Shown here piece by piece: positions 11,701-25,000 of a stretch of DNA of 64,000 bases (position 1 is the stretch's first letter; every line of letters starts with the position of its first letter). This DNA comes from Puccinellia tenuiflora (taxonomy: Eukaryota > Streptophyta > Magnoliopsida > Poales > Poaceae). The position numbers and the translations under genes are program-made. The notes beneath the pieces are model-generated. The model was not told the DNA's origin and did not search any database. It worked only from the letters and a program-made list of their open reading frames with translations. The stretch is from positions 2,123,459 to 2,187,458 of the forward strand of contig QRDG01000519.1 in the NCBI GenBank assembly GCA_012064385.1, in the 5' to 3' direction.

Positions 11701-12580
11701 GCTCGAGCTAGGGTTTCCTCGCAGGGCAGGGAACGGGAGAGAGGGGAAAAGGAGAGAGCAGGTAGAGGGGAGCAGGTGGGCGCCCTTGGTGTGGTCTTTG
11801 ACCTCCAGGGAGGCACGACAGGTCGGCATGGGAGCAGCGGCATGGCGCCAGGGCCATGGAGCCACAGTGAGAGTGAGGCAGGTGAGAGGTGAGACTGACA
11901 GTGGGGACCCACTGTCAGTAGTTTAAACTTTTCCCTTTTCTTTTTTCTGATTTTGAAACAGCTGGTTTTAGCTATTTTAAAGAGCCATTGAAGCAATTTT
12001 AGAAATTCTGGCAAAATTCATGTGGACTCCCTATGTCAAGAGTAAGCTCCACAAAATTTGTTGTTCCAAAATAAAAGGTTTAGATGCAAATTTATTCATA
12101 TGGTTGCATTTGGGTCATTTTTGATAAATTGCATAAAGCATTTAATTGAAGCAATTAGGCATTTTCAATAATAGTAAAAATATTTATGGAGGCTCATTTT
12201 ATAGTAATGAAGCACCCCATAATTTTATTGTGAATTTTGGGGAAGTTTAACTTAGTTCCAAAAAGAGAATTTGATTAAACCAATTTGAATTCTCAAAACT
12301 ATTTATTTGCTTGTTAAGAAATTGGCCCTTACCAAAATAATTAAAATTGGTTGATTGAAACTTCCCAAACAATTTGGAAGTTCAAGTTAATTTGATTTGA
12401 TCATTTTGGGCAAAACCTTTAGTTTGGACATGTGAGGAAGGGTTTTGCTTCCCTAGCTTTTAGGTTCCACTTGTTGCTTTATTTTAGTTTAGCAAATTTT
12501 AAATGGATGCCATGATGCAATGCACAACAAAAAGTGGAAATTTGGCCCATATTTTAGGGTACCAAATCTGGGCTGTTACA
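8727..12580 (-). repeat. 5' LTR of the LARD-like element, 3854 bp
   Basis: Bounded on the plus strand by TGTAACGCC and GCTGTTACA. Near 11045-11160 it carries a cluster of GGCCGG motifs that recurs, diverged, in the solo LTR at 22058-26013. The GC-rich part opens many spurious frames; no gene is supported. Confidence 0.93.
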
Positions 12581-14777
12581 TGCACACCACCGTGCCCCTC
12601 GACTCCGAACACATCCTCCTCAACGAGTTCGTCGAACTCTGGCGCATCGACCATGGCGTCGGAATCGGCAAGAATCAATGATCCACACTCTAAAATCGAT
12701 AATAGATACGAGGAATCGATCCTCCTCACTAGGTCGAAGATTGACACCGAAATCGAGCCTCCATGCTGCGGAATCGCGCATGGGAGGCAGCGGCGACGAC
12801 CCGAGGTCCTCCATTTTCAGTTTACCGTAAGTTATTTTAATGATATGGCCTAGGTTACAAGATTTAAAATGGTCAAGTTTTTACCCCCAAAACCATAAAA
12901 TGGCGATAATTTTACGGGATGACCTCTTTTAGGGAATCCGCTAGTGTTGCTTAATGAATCGGGGATGGACAGTGAATTCGCGCCCATGGGGATAGCGGGG
13001 CAGGTACCCGATAGCTTAACGGGGCGGTGATTTGGGAAATTTTCCTCCATGGAGCCTCCAAGGGGATCCTAAGGAGGGGGGGGGGGGGGGGGTATAAGAG
13101 TGGATGGCTGATTTTTAGCTATCCCAAAGTCAGGTTACTTTGAGTCACTGACATTTGAGGGCCCTATATATGGGGCCCACATGTTAGCGTCTCAAAGTCA
13201 TCCAGAGTCAACAACCGGGAAGTTAGCAAATCTCAACCGTCGGAGATCCCATCCCCATTTCCACCCTTGGAACATCTCTAGTGGAAGTTGTTAAATTTTA
13301 GACGTCTTAGATATAGACCTTCCGCATGAAAATTATTGAGAAGGTGTAAACATGAGTCATTTTTAGATGTTGGTGTATATATGAAGATATACATCATCAA
13401 ATTTACACCTCTGACTCACGGTGCATGCCAAGCAACAGATGAATCCAAGTTTTCAGTTAATACCCTGTGTGTAGTAGAAAAAATTGCTGTTTGGGTGGCA
13501 TGGTGGCGGGACAGGGAGGTATCTCCAAACAGTGCCGTTGCACAGTAACACAATGAGCACGTTTGTCCGCTTTCTAGGGTCGACGGCGCCTCGAAGAAAT
13601 TGGAGCCCATTGATTGGGCTGTGGTTGATCGGTTCCTTTCCTGTACCGGTCATTCTTTTTCACATAACGTGTTCAGATCAACTGCAAGTCGCTTCATACC
13701 GTTACATGTACATATAGACCCTCTGGGTAAAACTAGTACAAGTTCATATTGTCCTTGTAAGAAAACACACACACACACATAAGTTCATTGTTGCTCCCTC
13801 CGATCCCAGTTCCAAATACATGACGTATAGATTAAAAAACAATATTTTCTAAGTGTGACCAAATATATGCGAAAAATGAAGATCTACAATACCAAATTAA
13901 GAACAACAGATGTACCATAAGATATATTTTTTTATAATATATTTATCCAATAATTCTATTCTTTTAGAAAACACAGTACATACGTAAACAATTACAAACA
14001 CGTACATAAACTCACTCACACATATGACGTACTCATGAGTGCGTCAATTTGGGTCCAGGGCTCCGTGGAGCCAGCCCGGTATTTTGAAATGAAAAATAAG
14101 TATTTAGAGGTTTAGAAAAAATCTGATACTGTGTATGTATGTGGATGCATACTAATATCATTTACATATCGGCAAAGTTTTGTTATGAACATTTTTATCT
14201 ACACAAAAATGATAAATTTACATCTCTAAAAGGAGGGCATTCCTTTTAATTGCGACACGTCCACATCCCATGCAATGACTTGAACCTAAAATCCACGGAT
14301 GCCCCGTTCCACCACATGAAAAGCTAACGAGTGGGGCATCCGCTCCTGTTTTCTCCGTGCATGCACGCTGACGCTACGACGACGACGAGTTTGGAGTTTT
14401 GGACGCATGGGTCGTGGTGGTGGTGGGTCCCAACGGCGCATGCATGTGCGTCTGTCCGGCGAACGAACGCACGCCGCTATCGTTCACACAGCTGCAGGCG
14501 CGCCGAACGGCGCTCCATGCAGGTACGCGTTTTCTGTTGGATTCCGGCGAGCACCGAACCGATCAACCGACCGACGGCCGACGGCTGGTGGAGCTTTTTT
14601 GAATTACTATATTTTCCCAGTCGTGCAGCGCGGCGACGACCCACTCGTGATTCGTTGGTTGGAGTGGCTGTGTCTGTGTGATGTAGCAACGGGAGCGGAC
14701 AAATAGAGCTCGGGCTCGTTTGCTCTGGCCTGCAAACGAGTGACTGTGGTTAAATTGAGTATTATAAACTCATGTTC
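12581..14777. other. Inter-element sequence without a supported gene
   Basis: I see no convincing gene. It contains a 17-base G run (13076-13092), a GGGCCC/TATATA/GGGGCCC inverted repeat near 13160-13185, a Stowaway-like end starting CTCCCTCCGATCCC at 13794 without a visible partner, a short (CA)n tract near 13765, and a GC-rich stretch at 14330-14700 open in several frames at once. Confidence 0.5.
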
Positions 14778-16578
14778 TGTAGGGTTCGTTGTATAGAAAA
14801 TAATTTTTTTCTTATACGAAACAAGCGGAAGAAACCTAACGGATATAGATTTATTAGATGAAGGTAGCGAGAAGGAGATCGAATCTTTACCCCTTGAAGA
14901 TTGAACACAAAAGTTTTTGTCGGTGCAGGGGTTGGCTAGTCGATCCCCGCAACTAGACGTATCTAGTCGCGAGGAGATGTATTATCCTCGAGATCCAATC
15001 CGTCGAAGCGCCGCAACGAGCAGCACCTCCACGGTATCCACACGTTCAGCTCGATGACGACGTCCTCTCCTTGATCCCGCAAGCGAGGTAGACGTGGCTA
15101 GATGAATCTCAGCAGCACGACGGTGTGTTGGTGATGATGGTGGAGATCTCCCACGGACAGGGCTTCGCCAAGCCGTGCAAGAGGGAGAGGAGGAGGAGGT
15201 GGCGCGGCAGCCCTAGGGCTAGGGGTGGCGCGGCAAGGAGGTGGTTATGGAGGGGTGCGGGCGTGCGGCTAGGGCTGGGGTGGCAAGGGCTTGGTCACCT
15301 AGTGCCGCACCCCCCTTCTTTTATAGGTGTCGGTTAGGGTTTGGGGCCGGCTGCCTTGGCCCCCAAGTTGAGTCCCTTAGGGACTCGGCTTGGGCCTTTC
15401 GTTTTAGGAAGGGGCCGGCCTCCTAGTCCAACTAGGACTTGGCCTGCCCTGCCTTGTCCTGGCCGAATTGGCCCATGTGGGCCTAGGGCTTGGTGTGGCC
15501 AACCCATTAGGGTTGCTGCACCACCCATTAGTCCATGTGGGTCCACTTCTAGATGGGCCCACTTCTAGACCCTTCTAGAACCTTCCGGCACCCTGCCGAA
15601 AAAATCCGGAACCTTTCCGATACCTCCGGAAACCACTTTCCTTATATTAATCTTATTCTCCGAACTCTTCCGGATCTCCTCGTGATGTCTATGATCCCAT
15701 CTGAGACTCCAAATCACCATTCATTTATTCTATCATTTAATTCATCGCAAACCCTAACTTGATCGGAACGTTAAGTGTGTGACCCTACGGGTTCGAGAAT
15801 GCGTAGACATGATCCGATCAATAATTAATAGCGGGACCGGGATGTCCATATTAATTTCTTACGCAATCAACGAAACTCTTTATCGATTGAACCACGATGC
15901 CGGAGATTCAATTAATCTCATATACGATTCACTCTGTCTCACGATATTTTTACTTGCCCGAGATTTAATCGCCAACATCCTTATGTCTAGTTTAATCTCG
16001 TTACCGACAAGTTCTCTTTACTCGTCCATAATATAGGATCTCCGTGATTACCACCTAATCACATGTCTGCAGACTTTATGATGCTATATTATCGAGAAGG
16101 CCTGGAGATATCTTCTCCGTCACATGGAGGGACAAATCCCAGTCTTGATATATGTCACCCAACAATTTACCATCGGAGATGCCTGAAAGCCATCTTTATA
16201 ATCACCCAGTTACGAAGTGATATTTGATGTCCACAAAGTATTCCTCAAGTAAGCGGAAGTGATATAATCTCATGGTCGAAACTATACTTGGCATATACTA
16301 AAAGCGTCGGCAATGAAACTGTGTGACACGATCATTCTCCTGATGATTGACTTCGTTATCAAGTGACTATAACAAGTCCATGGCCAGGAAACCTTAACTG
16401 TCTCTTGACTAACGAACTAGTCCAGTAGAGGCTTACTAGGGACACCTGGTTGTTTATATTCCACACATGTATTATGTTTCCGATTAATACAATTTTAGCA
16501 TGGATAATAAACTATTATCATAAACATGAATATGCTAATAAACTATTTTATTATATCCTCTAGGGCATATTCCAAACA
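14778..16578 (-). repeat. 3' LTR of the Copia-type element
   Basis: Matches 27488-29797 along its length once the 471 bp insertion is removed. It lacks roughly 40 bp present in the other LTR near 29040-29080. It retains a TATA box on the minus strand (CTATAAAAG, 15318-15326). Confidence 0.92.
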
Positions 16579-19434
16579 GTCTCCCACTTACACTAGAGTC
16601 AATAATCTAGTTTACATTTTCTCGATTCAACACCCATGGGGTCTCAGTGCTGATCATGTTTGCTCATGGAAGAGATTCTGTCCGCATATTGTACTATCCA
16701 GTTCTTGGAGTTCTTTGCAAAAAGGTTATTGTCACCTAAATTGACATTACTTTATCATCACATGATGAACCTCATCATCAAATGATGAATATAATATGTT
16801 TGGTTTCCGAGTGAGACTTTTGTTTCCCTTTTATGCCTACATAACATATGATCAGTCAAAAGAACTTTCACATAGTATGTGCACCCGGAACTCACTCAAT
16901 CTTGAAACAAAATTTCTCAAACCAAAATATTATATCTTTTAATCCTTGAATTAATCATATACTCCTATATGTTATAGACTCAACAAATCGACAGTGCAAT
17001 CCAAGTCACTTCGATATTTTCGATCACGCTTTCGCTGCGCTACTGCCTTTATGTGATTTCCAATCTAGTTTGGTGTCATGACTTCAACCAAGGCTACCAA
17101 TCTGTAGACTCAATTATCTCATCTCCATGTTGAAATGACTCCTCATTCCTAACACGTTCTTCTATCCAAGAACTTGGGTCACATCTTGTCAACTACAAAA
17201 TTATGGTTCTTATATGTTTAGTCCTATGAACAATTCATAGCGAATACCAACATATCCTCCAACCATTATTTCTGTATTGAGTAATCAACTCAATGTTTTA
17301 CCTATTTCTCACAAGCAAATGAACCTTTCTTTTCTTGTTCTATTTTGAACTCCTTCAAAATCTTACTTAGGTTAAACATTTTGCCATGATGCTTTATCAA
17401 ATACATCTATCTCCATAGATATTTGACTAACTTCATAAGTTATACGTTGGTTCATGACTTATTTACAACATTTATGAAATCTCCATTTCACACAAACAAG
17501 ATGTTGTAAACTCCCACTCAAATATAGACCATACACATATTAAATTGTGAAACCACTTTGGCTCCCACTCAGAAATATGTTATCTCTATATTTGATTTAA
17601 CAATGATTTACTAGCTCCCACTCAAACTCATGTCTCCACATATTTGATTATGGAAAATAGTTTCTGTTCTCACTTAATATATGTCACCACATATTTTAAT
17701 TAGATCCCACTCAGTTCTTTATGCACTTTCTCAATACTTTGGACACCTCCAAAACTTTAAATCGAGAACTCATATACGAACACTATTACTTTGCTAGCTT
17801 TAAGTTTTATTTATTCTCTACAAACCCTTTGCAAAATAAATATGTGAAATCATTATTTTCACAAAATCAAGTAACAATTACCTTGTGATTTAAACTTAAC
17901 ATAGGATGACTCTTAGTCACTTTCGTATTTAAGGCTTCTATTTCTTCTTTGTAGTTTCGTAGGTATGTCTTGTTTCCGAAACATGACAAATAAATCATGA
18001 ATATTATTTTGTAACATGACAAATTTTAATATTCTTGAATACTACTCCTTTTGAGAAAACTGAATTCAAAATTCAATGATCATTATCATTAATCCCTCCT
18101 TTTGAGTGTCAATTCTAAACCATCGATGCACTTTTCAAAATGTGCCACTTGATACATTAAAAGTAAGATCAACCATCTTGATTAAGTTTCTCAATTTATT
18201 CCATCAATCCTTTTTATCAATGAAACTTTTCACGATAAACCACTAAAATACTTAGCACAACCAACAAATTGGTTTGCCCCTTTTAGTCTCATATTGTGGA
18301 ATCACATTCATAGTCATACATATGAATATACTACAACATTATTCGCAGTAGTCTCTAATTATCTCATAATTAATAAAACCATCTTTTCTCATGACTCATA
18401 TGAAAAATATATACGAATTATACATAGACCCTTATTTCTAAACGGAGTGTGATCAAAACAAATCTAAATGTTATGAATAAACCCTAATACGAAAACCCCC
18501 CTTTTGTAAGACCACACAATATCGAATAGTGTATGATTACAATATCTTAGGACATATCAAATGCCTTTGAAATATTCTAAACATTGTAATTTGTGATAAC
18601 ACTTCTCACAAGTCTTCATACTAAAACAATAACTCAAATGTTTTCTCTTTTCTTCAAATCGAAAAGACTTAAATTTTCTTGTTAACTTAACATCCTTAAC
18701 TCCAGAATTTTATTTGATCTCATCAAATATCATAACTTGAACAAATACATCTATTTACTCATATCATTTATGATGGAGCACACAAAATAATGACATCTAG
18801 CATTTGCTGAAAATACAACCAACACTTGTACTTATTTCCAAGAATTATTTGCACTCTTCCGAAGGATGCCATTTTAGTCATGTTCCTTTTAATAAGGCGC
18901 ATTGATTAAACATCAAAATGTTTATTCAATATTTGGCACGACTAAAAAAATTGTCATTATTAAGAGTTTGGAAGTTTTTAGTATGTCCTATATTTTATAA
19001 ATGTTTGACTAATCATCGTTTAGATTTTCATTAAGGACAATAATCTCACAATCGAAACGTGATCATCAAAAAGAAGTACTCATGAAAATATAACAACCAC
19101 TTGTCTTTAACATGAATAACCATCTCACAACGAGACACACTAATTAAAGATCACACTTAATTCGATTACAAAACTCATTCAAATCCTCTAATAAAAAACG
19201 ATAAATGTAGAAGCAAAACATCGCCAGCACCAACTCCTTGATTGCCATCGTCCCGCGATATCCACTCAGTTCATCCATTACACTTCTCAAATGGCAGGCC
19301 CTGTTTTCATAAAATAGCACAAGTATCAAATACTTAGTCATTCGTCAGAAGTGTAAACTGAACATAAAATATTTTATAACTTATATATATATATATATGA
19401 AAATATATACCTTCTTCATTGACTACTTCTCCTG
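16579..19434 (-). other. AT-rich non-coding interior of the Copia-type element
   Basis: It starts with the purine tract (minus strand AAGTGGGAGAC against the LTR). No open frame over about 80 codons and no pol motif were found in 2.8 kb. Repeated near-identical phrases such as CTCCCACTCA recur around 17510-17720, which suggests decayed short repeats. Confidence 0.6.
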
Positions 19435-19850
19435 CTATGGGTTCCACTTTGACATGACGCAGCCGAGACACAAACTCATAGAAAGTGATCGGATCTCTTC
19501 CCATGACATAGTCGCTGACATTATTCTTGAAGTTGGGGGGGGGGGGGGGAGCGAGCGCAGCATCCCATCTATCGCCAAATCGTCAGTCATCTCGTAGTTC
19601 CAAACATCCACCAGAGTATAATATATCCTATGCATCTTCCTCAGGTGTTGTTCCAAGCAAGTGTTTTCTTCCATCTTAGTTGAAAGAAATTAATCCAGAC
19701 ATTCAAACCTTGCAATTCTAACTTGTGCTATGAACCTACTTTTCAGCTCATCGACAATCTCCATTGCGCTCAAGTTCTCGAATTGTCTACCAAGGTTAGA
19801 ATCCATGAAGGTGCACATCAACCACTCGACTTTCAAGTAGGTGGTCTTTT
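19435..19850 (-). pseudogene. Copia gag remnant (middle part)
   Basis: The minus strand translates as FENLSAMEIVDELKSRF, then ARFECLD, an in-frame TAA, then MEENTCLEQHLRKMHRIYY and DDLAIDGMLRSLPP. This order is typical of Copia gag proteins. A 15-base G run (proline codons) and loss of frame end it. Gag forms the particle that packages element RNA; this copy cannot. It probably continues the N-terminal piece at 26042-26230, separated by later insertions. Confidence 0.7.
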
Positions 19851-20336
19851 GTTCGAACCACTCTATGTAATAGCTTGCAGAAATATTTGGACATCTACGG
19901 AGGTCTCAAATAAAGCCACCACGTTGAGCCACATCATCCGAATTATTATGATAGTTAGATCTAAAATTAGTGGCTAGGATTTTAAACAGAACGATAGGAT
20001 TTACGTAACAAATATTACACACCTATTTCAACTATTCCAACACGACACATCTATTTCAAGTATTCCAACACGTTGGGTCCAACGGAACACACGTCTAATT
20101 CACGTAACTACCAGGTGATAGGAGAAGTTCAATGCCAAAAAAAAAAAAAGAACGTAAGGGATTAAGAAAGCCTGTCGTGCGACAGGTGGGCTCTGGCAAC
20201 CTATATATGATCCAGCGTAAATCTGTTCTATTTCCTTTTCACGTAAATATATGGAATTTTTTTGCAAGTCACGGCTTCCAAGAAATCAGATAAAAGCAAA
20301 ATCTCAACAACCCCAGTTATATATATGTGCATGCAA

Positions 20337-20684
20337 TCGAACTGAGTTGTGCTCTGGTGGTTAGGTTCCGTGTGGTGGAACCAGCCCACCCAGGTTCAAG
20401 TCCTAGACTTGGCATGGGTGCTCGCATTTACCTGGACTTGGCATGGGTACTCGTATTTACCTGAAATTATCACAGGATTTAACCGGCGATGTTATTTCAG
20501 TGGTACGTGACGTGCCCGTCAACAGCGAGGCGCCCATGGTGACTTCGTCAACCTCACGATATGTGGGACGCAATATTTCGGAGGTGCTCATAGGGGTAGG
20601 GTGTGCGTGTGTATGTTCATAGGGGCGAGTGTGCGTGCGTGTATGTGAGCGTCTTCGTTGTACCGTGTTTCTCAAAAAAAAATG
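20337..20684 (+). mobile_element. tRNA-derived SINE
   Basis: Flanked by an 11 bp target duplication TGTGCATGCAA (20326-20336 and 20685-20695). It contains a polymerase III B-box-like GGTTCAAGTCC after GGTGGAACCAGCC and ends in an A run. A 29 bp internal unit beginning GACTTGGCATGGGT occurs twice in tandem (about 20405-20465). It resembles Triticeae Au-like SINEs but is longer, about 348 bp. Confidence 0.8.
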
Positions 20685-20695
20685 TGTGCATGCAA

Positions 20696-22052
20696 GAGGG
20701 CAACATTCTTTTCTCCAACACAAATGATGTTCTAACTTTTACACAGCCTTAATTGAGCAACTCTTAATGTAAATATTTATAGATAGAAATATAGAACAAA
20801 ATAATTATAGTTTGTTTATTCCCAAATTATTTTGATGAGAAATATATTGGTAAAATATTATCCTAAAAATATAAATAGTTATTCTATCAATTATTCCTGA
20901 GAGATAAGCGAAATTTGATTGTATCCTTGCGATGACACTATGTATTATGAAACCTAATGGGTAGATGTATGAGCATTAGGTTACAACCTAGCAAGGCAAA
21001 CTTGACATTTCGATCAAGTAAATCACATAGCAAAAAACAAGCACACGAACTAGGTGCCATTTTTTTACTATATATTTGCTTAGGACGTTAATTAGGTAAT
21101 AAATCTGTATATCCCAAGAAGATTATACCAAATATCAATCACGGAACAAAAATTTTAAATAGCAAACCGATATTCCATCCACTAACACGAGTAACACAAA
21201 CTATGTTGCATGTGAGAGATAAATGCTTTAGAAAATTGAGATAAATATGCACTACGATACATAATAAGAACAGAAGATGTGGCCGTGAGATTTAGAGTAG
21301 GATAATGATTCATGTCTGAAATCATCTCGAGACCTGCCATGTTACAAACAAATAATGGAACCACACTACCGCCAATATTAAGGCATGTGAAGGAAGGGAA
21401 TATAATGTTGTCAACAAATAATCACTATTTGTAGTTGATTTGTGGTTGAAGGTTCAGAAAAATATAAAACGCTTGTGAGGTGTTCCATCTTTGGCTTCGA
21501 AACATAAGTCTGTAATGCAACACCTTAGAGAGTCACGGTTAGAATAAGCAACACAAATAAGTAAAATTAAAACATGATGATATAGTTACATTTTTTTCTA
21601 ACGACTCTAACTCAAGGTGTATTTTTAGTATATGTTTTAAATTCTAAGGAAACGCTACACCAACTGAAAAGGGAAAATATGATATCGTTGGTCGAGACTT
21701 TGGTTGATAAAGATATGACAATGTGTGCGCCGAAGCCTTTAATGTTTTGGTTTACAAATTTATGGATTGGTCAAATATAACCAGTACTATTTTTGCCATG
21801 GATTTTAATCATCATACAAAAAAATTATACTCTTATAATTATACTAGAGAGGACCGCAAGAGTATATATGCGAACTATGGGTTAAAAAGCCAATTTGTAC
21901 ATCTATTTTGACACAATAGTTGAAATGGAATGTTTGCTACAACATTTTTTGAAAACTAAGGAGCTGAATGTATACTTAAAATTTTATTTCCTTTGATTTT
22001 CTGAGTGCTAACGTGAACACCATGAAGGAGTAGGTCTTTGCTCGATAAGTGA
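20696..22052. other. Unassigned AT-rich sequence inside the Copia-type element
   Basis: No coding or repeat signature was recognised. It separates gag fragments that should be adjacent, so it may hide a further unidentified insertion. Confidence 0.4.
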
Positions 22053-22057
22053 ATCGT

Positions 22058-25000
22058 TGTAACAGCCCCAGATTAGTACCCTAAAATATGGGCCAAATTT
22101 TCGCCTTTTGTTTTGCATTGCATCATGGCATTCATATCTAAATTGCTAACTCTAAATAAAGCCACACTTGGAAAGTAAAAACTAGGGAAGCAAAACCCTT
22201 CCTAAAATTTTCCAAACCAAATACAATACTCATTTTGGTAAAACCAGTTTTTCTTGAGTCTCCAAATTGTTCAGGAAACTCAAGGATATATTTTTGTAAA
22301 TACTTGCCAAAGGCTAAGTCCTTAAAAATCAATTAAGTAAACTTGGGAATTCAATTTGGTTCAATTCAATTTCTATTTTGGAACCAAGTTAAACTTCCCC
22401 CAAATTTCCAAATAAAAATATGGGGTGCTTCATTGTTATAATATGAGCCTCCATAAACCTTTTCATAATTTATTGAAATGCCTAAATGCTCCAAATAAAT
22501 CTATTTTGGAAATTATCAAAATGCCCTATTTAAACTCCAAGAACAAATGTTGGTCAAAATATTTTATTTGACCTCACCAATTTTTGTGGAAGTTTACAAG
22601 CTTAAATGGAGCCTATGTGAATTTCTCCAGATTTTATAAACCTGTTTTAGTGCCTCTTTTAAATGCCTGAAGTCTGCTAAGAAAAAGGGGAAAAACAGAA
22701 AATGCAATTGGTTTAAATCGCTGATAGTGGGCCCCCCTGTCATCCTCCTTTCTCTCCTCTTCTCCCCTGTGCTCGCCCATGCCGCCGACGCCTGCGTCCT
22801 GGAGCCATGCCGCGCTGCCCCCTGCCGCACGTGGTTAAGCCTCCGCGACAGCCTGCGCTATCTCTCTCCCCCCCATCCCCAGCGCCCCGATTTTTCTGGA
22901 TCGAGACCGAACCCTAGGAAGCTCCCGTGACCGAGTTTTCCGCCGCCGTTTCCTCACGCCTCACCGTCGGCACCGGCCACCCCGAGGCAAGGCGTCGCCG
23001 TCATCAGCTCCGCCTCGCCGAGCCACGCCTCCCCGCCGTAGGAATCGGGCTAGGGAGCCCTAAATTGAGCCGTCGTCGCTGTCGTCCTCCTCCCGGTCCG
23101 GCGGTCGACCGGCATGATTGCCGCCGCCTCAGGCCTTCCATGCCTCCGCCGTGCAGCCCTACGCGTCCGTGGTGAGCCCGCCGTCCTCTTGGACACCTTT
23201 CCTCTCCTCCTCCCCCTCTGTGGCCTCGTGTTCGTGCGGGATGCCGCCGGTCGCCGCCACGGCCGTGCCGCGCCGCGCACGCTCGTGTCGTCCTATGCCT
23301 CCCCACCGTGCGCAAACACTCGCACTCGTGGTCGCCCGCGGCCGCGCACCTGTTGCTTTCACTTGTAACCACGGCGCGCCGCCGGAAAAAGGTAGTCGCC
23401 GGTCATCTTTCCGTCGGTCACCGCCGGTGTCACCGCACGCTCCAGCGCCCCCGGCCTGAGCGTCGGCCTGAGCCGGCTAGCAGGCCGGCTCGTTCCGTTG
23501 GAGGCCCGGCCAAACGCCCGGCCTGGGCCGGCCACGAGGCTGGCTCCTTCTGGCATGGGCCCGGCCTAACGCCCGGTATGGGCCGGCTCTGAGGCCGGCT
23601 TGCTCTGCCACTGTCCTGGCCTGCACTTCGGCCTGGGCCGACCTTTGGGCCGGCCTGAAACAGTAAAAACAGAATATGCTTAAATTCAAATATTTCATAA
23701 CTTTTCAAATATTGGTTCAAATTCAACAAACAAAATACCAATTTGATCAGAAAGACAAACTCTAGCTAATGGACCAATTGAAATGTTTATTTGAAACCAT
23801 ATTTTGATGTTTATTTTAAGAATTCCTAAAATGGGTTATTTAATACCCAAATCGGGAAATTACCAATTTATCAAATGTTGACCCAAAATTTATGAATTAA
23901 ATATCGATGTGTTCCACACTTCAAATGCTATCAACTTATGCCCTTATCACATCATGATCACAAATTCTTCTTTGATGTTATTCATAATTTGTTTAAATAA
24001 ATTAAAGTTAATTATTTGTTTAAAATTGCTATTTATTCATCGGTACTCCGAAAATTACAAATGAGGTACCAAAATGATCGGAGTAACGAACCCTACCCTT
24101 TTCATGTCATGTTCATGCATATTGAGCCACTTCTCTAATAATTCAATAATTGATGAAGAATGTGGTCACTAAGATAAATATGGGGTTGCTTCCGAATAAT
24201 TGCACTAATTATTTGGCTCCCCATTTAATTTTGCTATCTAATTTATATAATGATATATTTGCATCATTTGGACATGTCATCATGTGTTTGCGCATTGCAC
24301 CTTGTGTTCGGGTGATTTATGTGTTCTTTGTATTTCTCCTTTTGGGTATCGATAGATTCCGGAGTCGAGGGTCTCTTTACTTACCCCGACGAGCAGTACT
24401 TCACGCCCGGACAGCAAGGCAAGAGATAACCTAACCTTCTTGGCATTCTAGCATCCAATGTTTTAATAAAATTATTTTATCCACCATAATATTGATGCGG
24501 TTCAAATGTCTCTTTTATTCAATATATAGAGAATCCTATGATTGCATGTTTTTCCCCGAGCCAATCACATGTATCCCTACCTATGAACCCTAGTGTTGAT
24601 GTGTTGGCCGGATACAAGTATAATTGTTGGTTATATGCTTAGCCATGCTTAGAAATGCTTAGTTCAAATATTAGTTATGTCCGTTATTGAATTCCATAAT
24701 TGTTGATGTTGATGGAATGATTCGGGCATGGTGGATAATTGAGATGCTTAATTAAAATGCTAAGACGGCTTGGGTGAGTTGCCATCGGGGATGGTGTTTT
24801 GCCTCACTCTAGCCCCTAGGTGCGAGTTCTTGTCTCTAGACTCAAGATCGAGCGTGCTGCCATTGGTGGGTGTATGGGCGCCTTACTGACCGAATAATTT
24901 GTGAGGGGCTTGTCAAGGGTCCTCTAGTTTGCTATTTTCATTTGCGCGTGAGTGTGTGGGTGGAAAATAAATGAGGATGATGGTGGTGTTTAGGATGTGG

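Larger units (their letters stand above)
1..12580 (-). mobile_element. Non-autonomous LTR retrotransposon (LARD-like), 5' end at right, 3' LTR cut by window start
   Basis: Two long direct repeats bracket this element: 1-1329 (the partial 3' LTR) matches 11250-12580 inside the 5' LTR. Orientation is minus. A primer binding site complementary to initiator tRNA-Met lies next to the LTR at 8712-8723, and a purine tract (read on the minus strand) abuts the other LTR at 1331-1343. LTR termini read TGTAACAGC...GCGTTACA in sense. After removing the nested LINE and one copy of its target duplication, the internal region is only about 1.8 kb. It shows no gag or pol reading frame, so the element depended on proteins supplied elsewhere. 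By eye the overlapping LTR parts differ by four substitutions and two small indels, which means recent insertion. Bases 12581-12585 (TGCAC) would be one copy of its target duplication; the partner is outside the window. The superfamily cannot be decided because coding sequence is absent. Confidence 0.9.

Noticed and set aside
13962..14020. Possible reverse SINE 3' end
   Set aside because: It resembles the reverse complement of the SINE end at 20600-20680 only loosely, and no duplication or 5' end was found.
14331..14706. GC-rich segment open in three frames left of the Copia element
   Set aside because: Open in several frames at once, with no splice or homology signal; possibly old promoter or first-exon debris.
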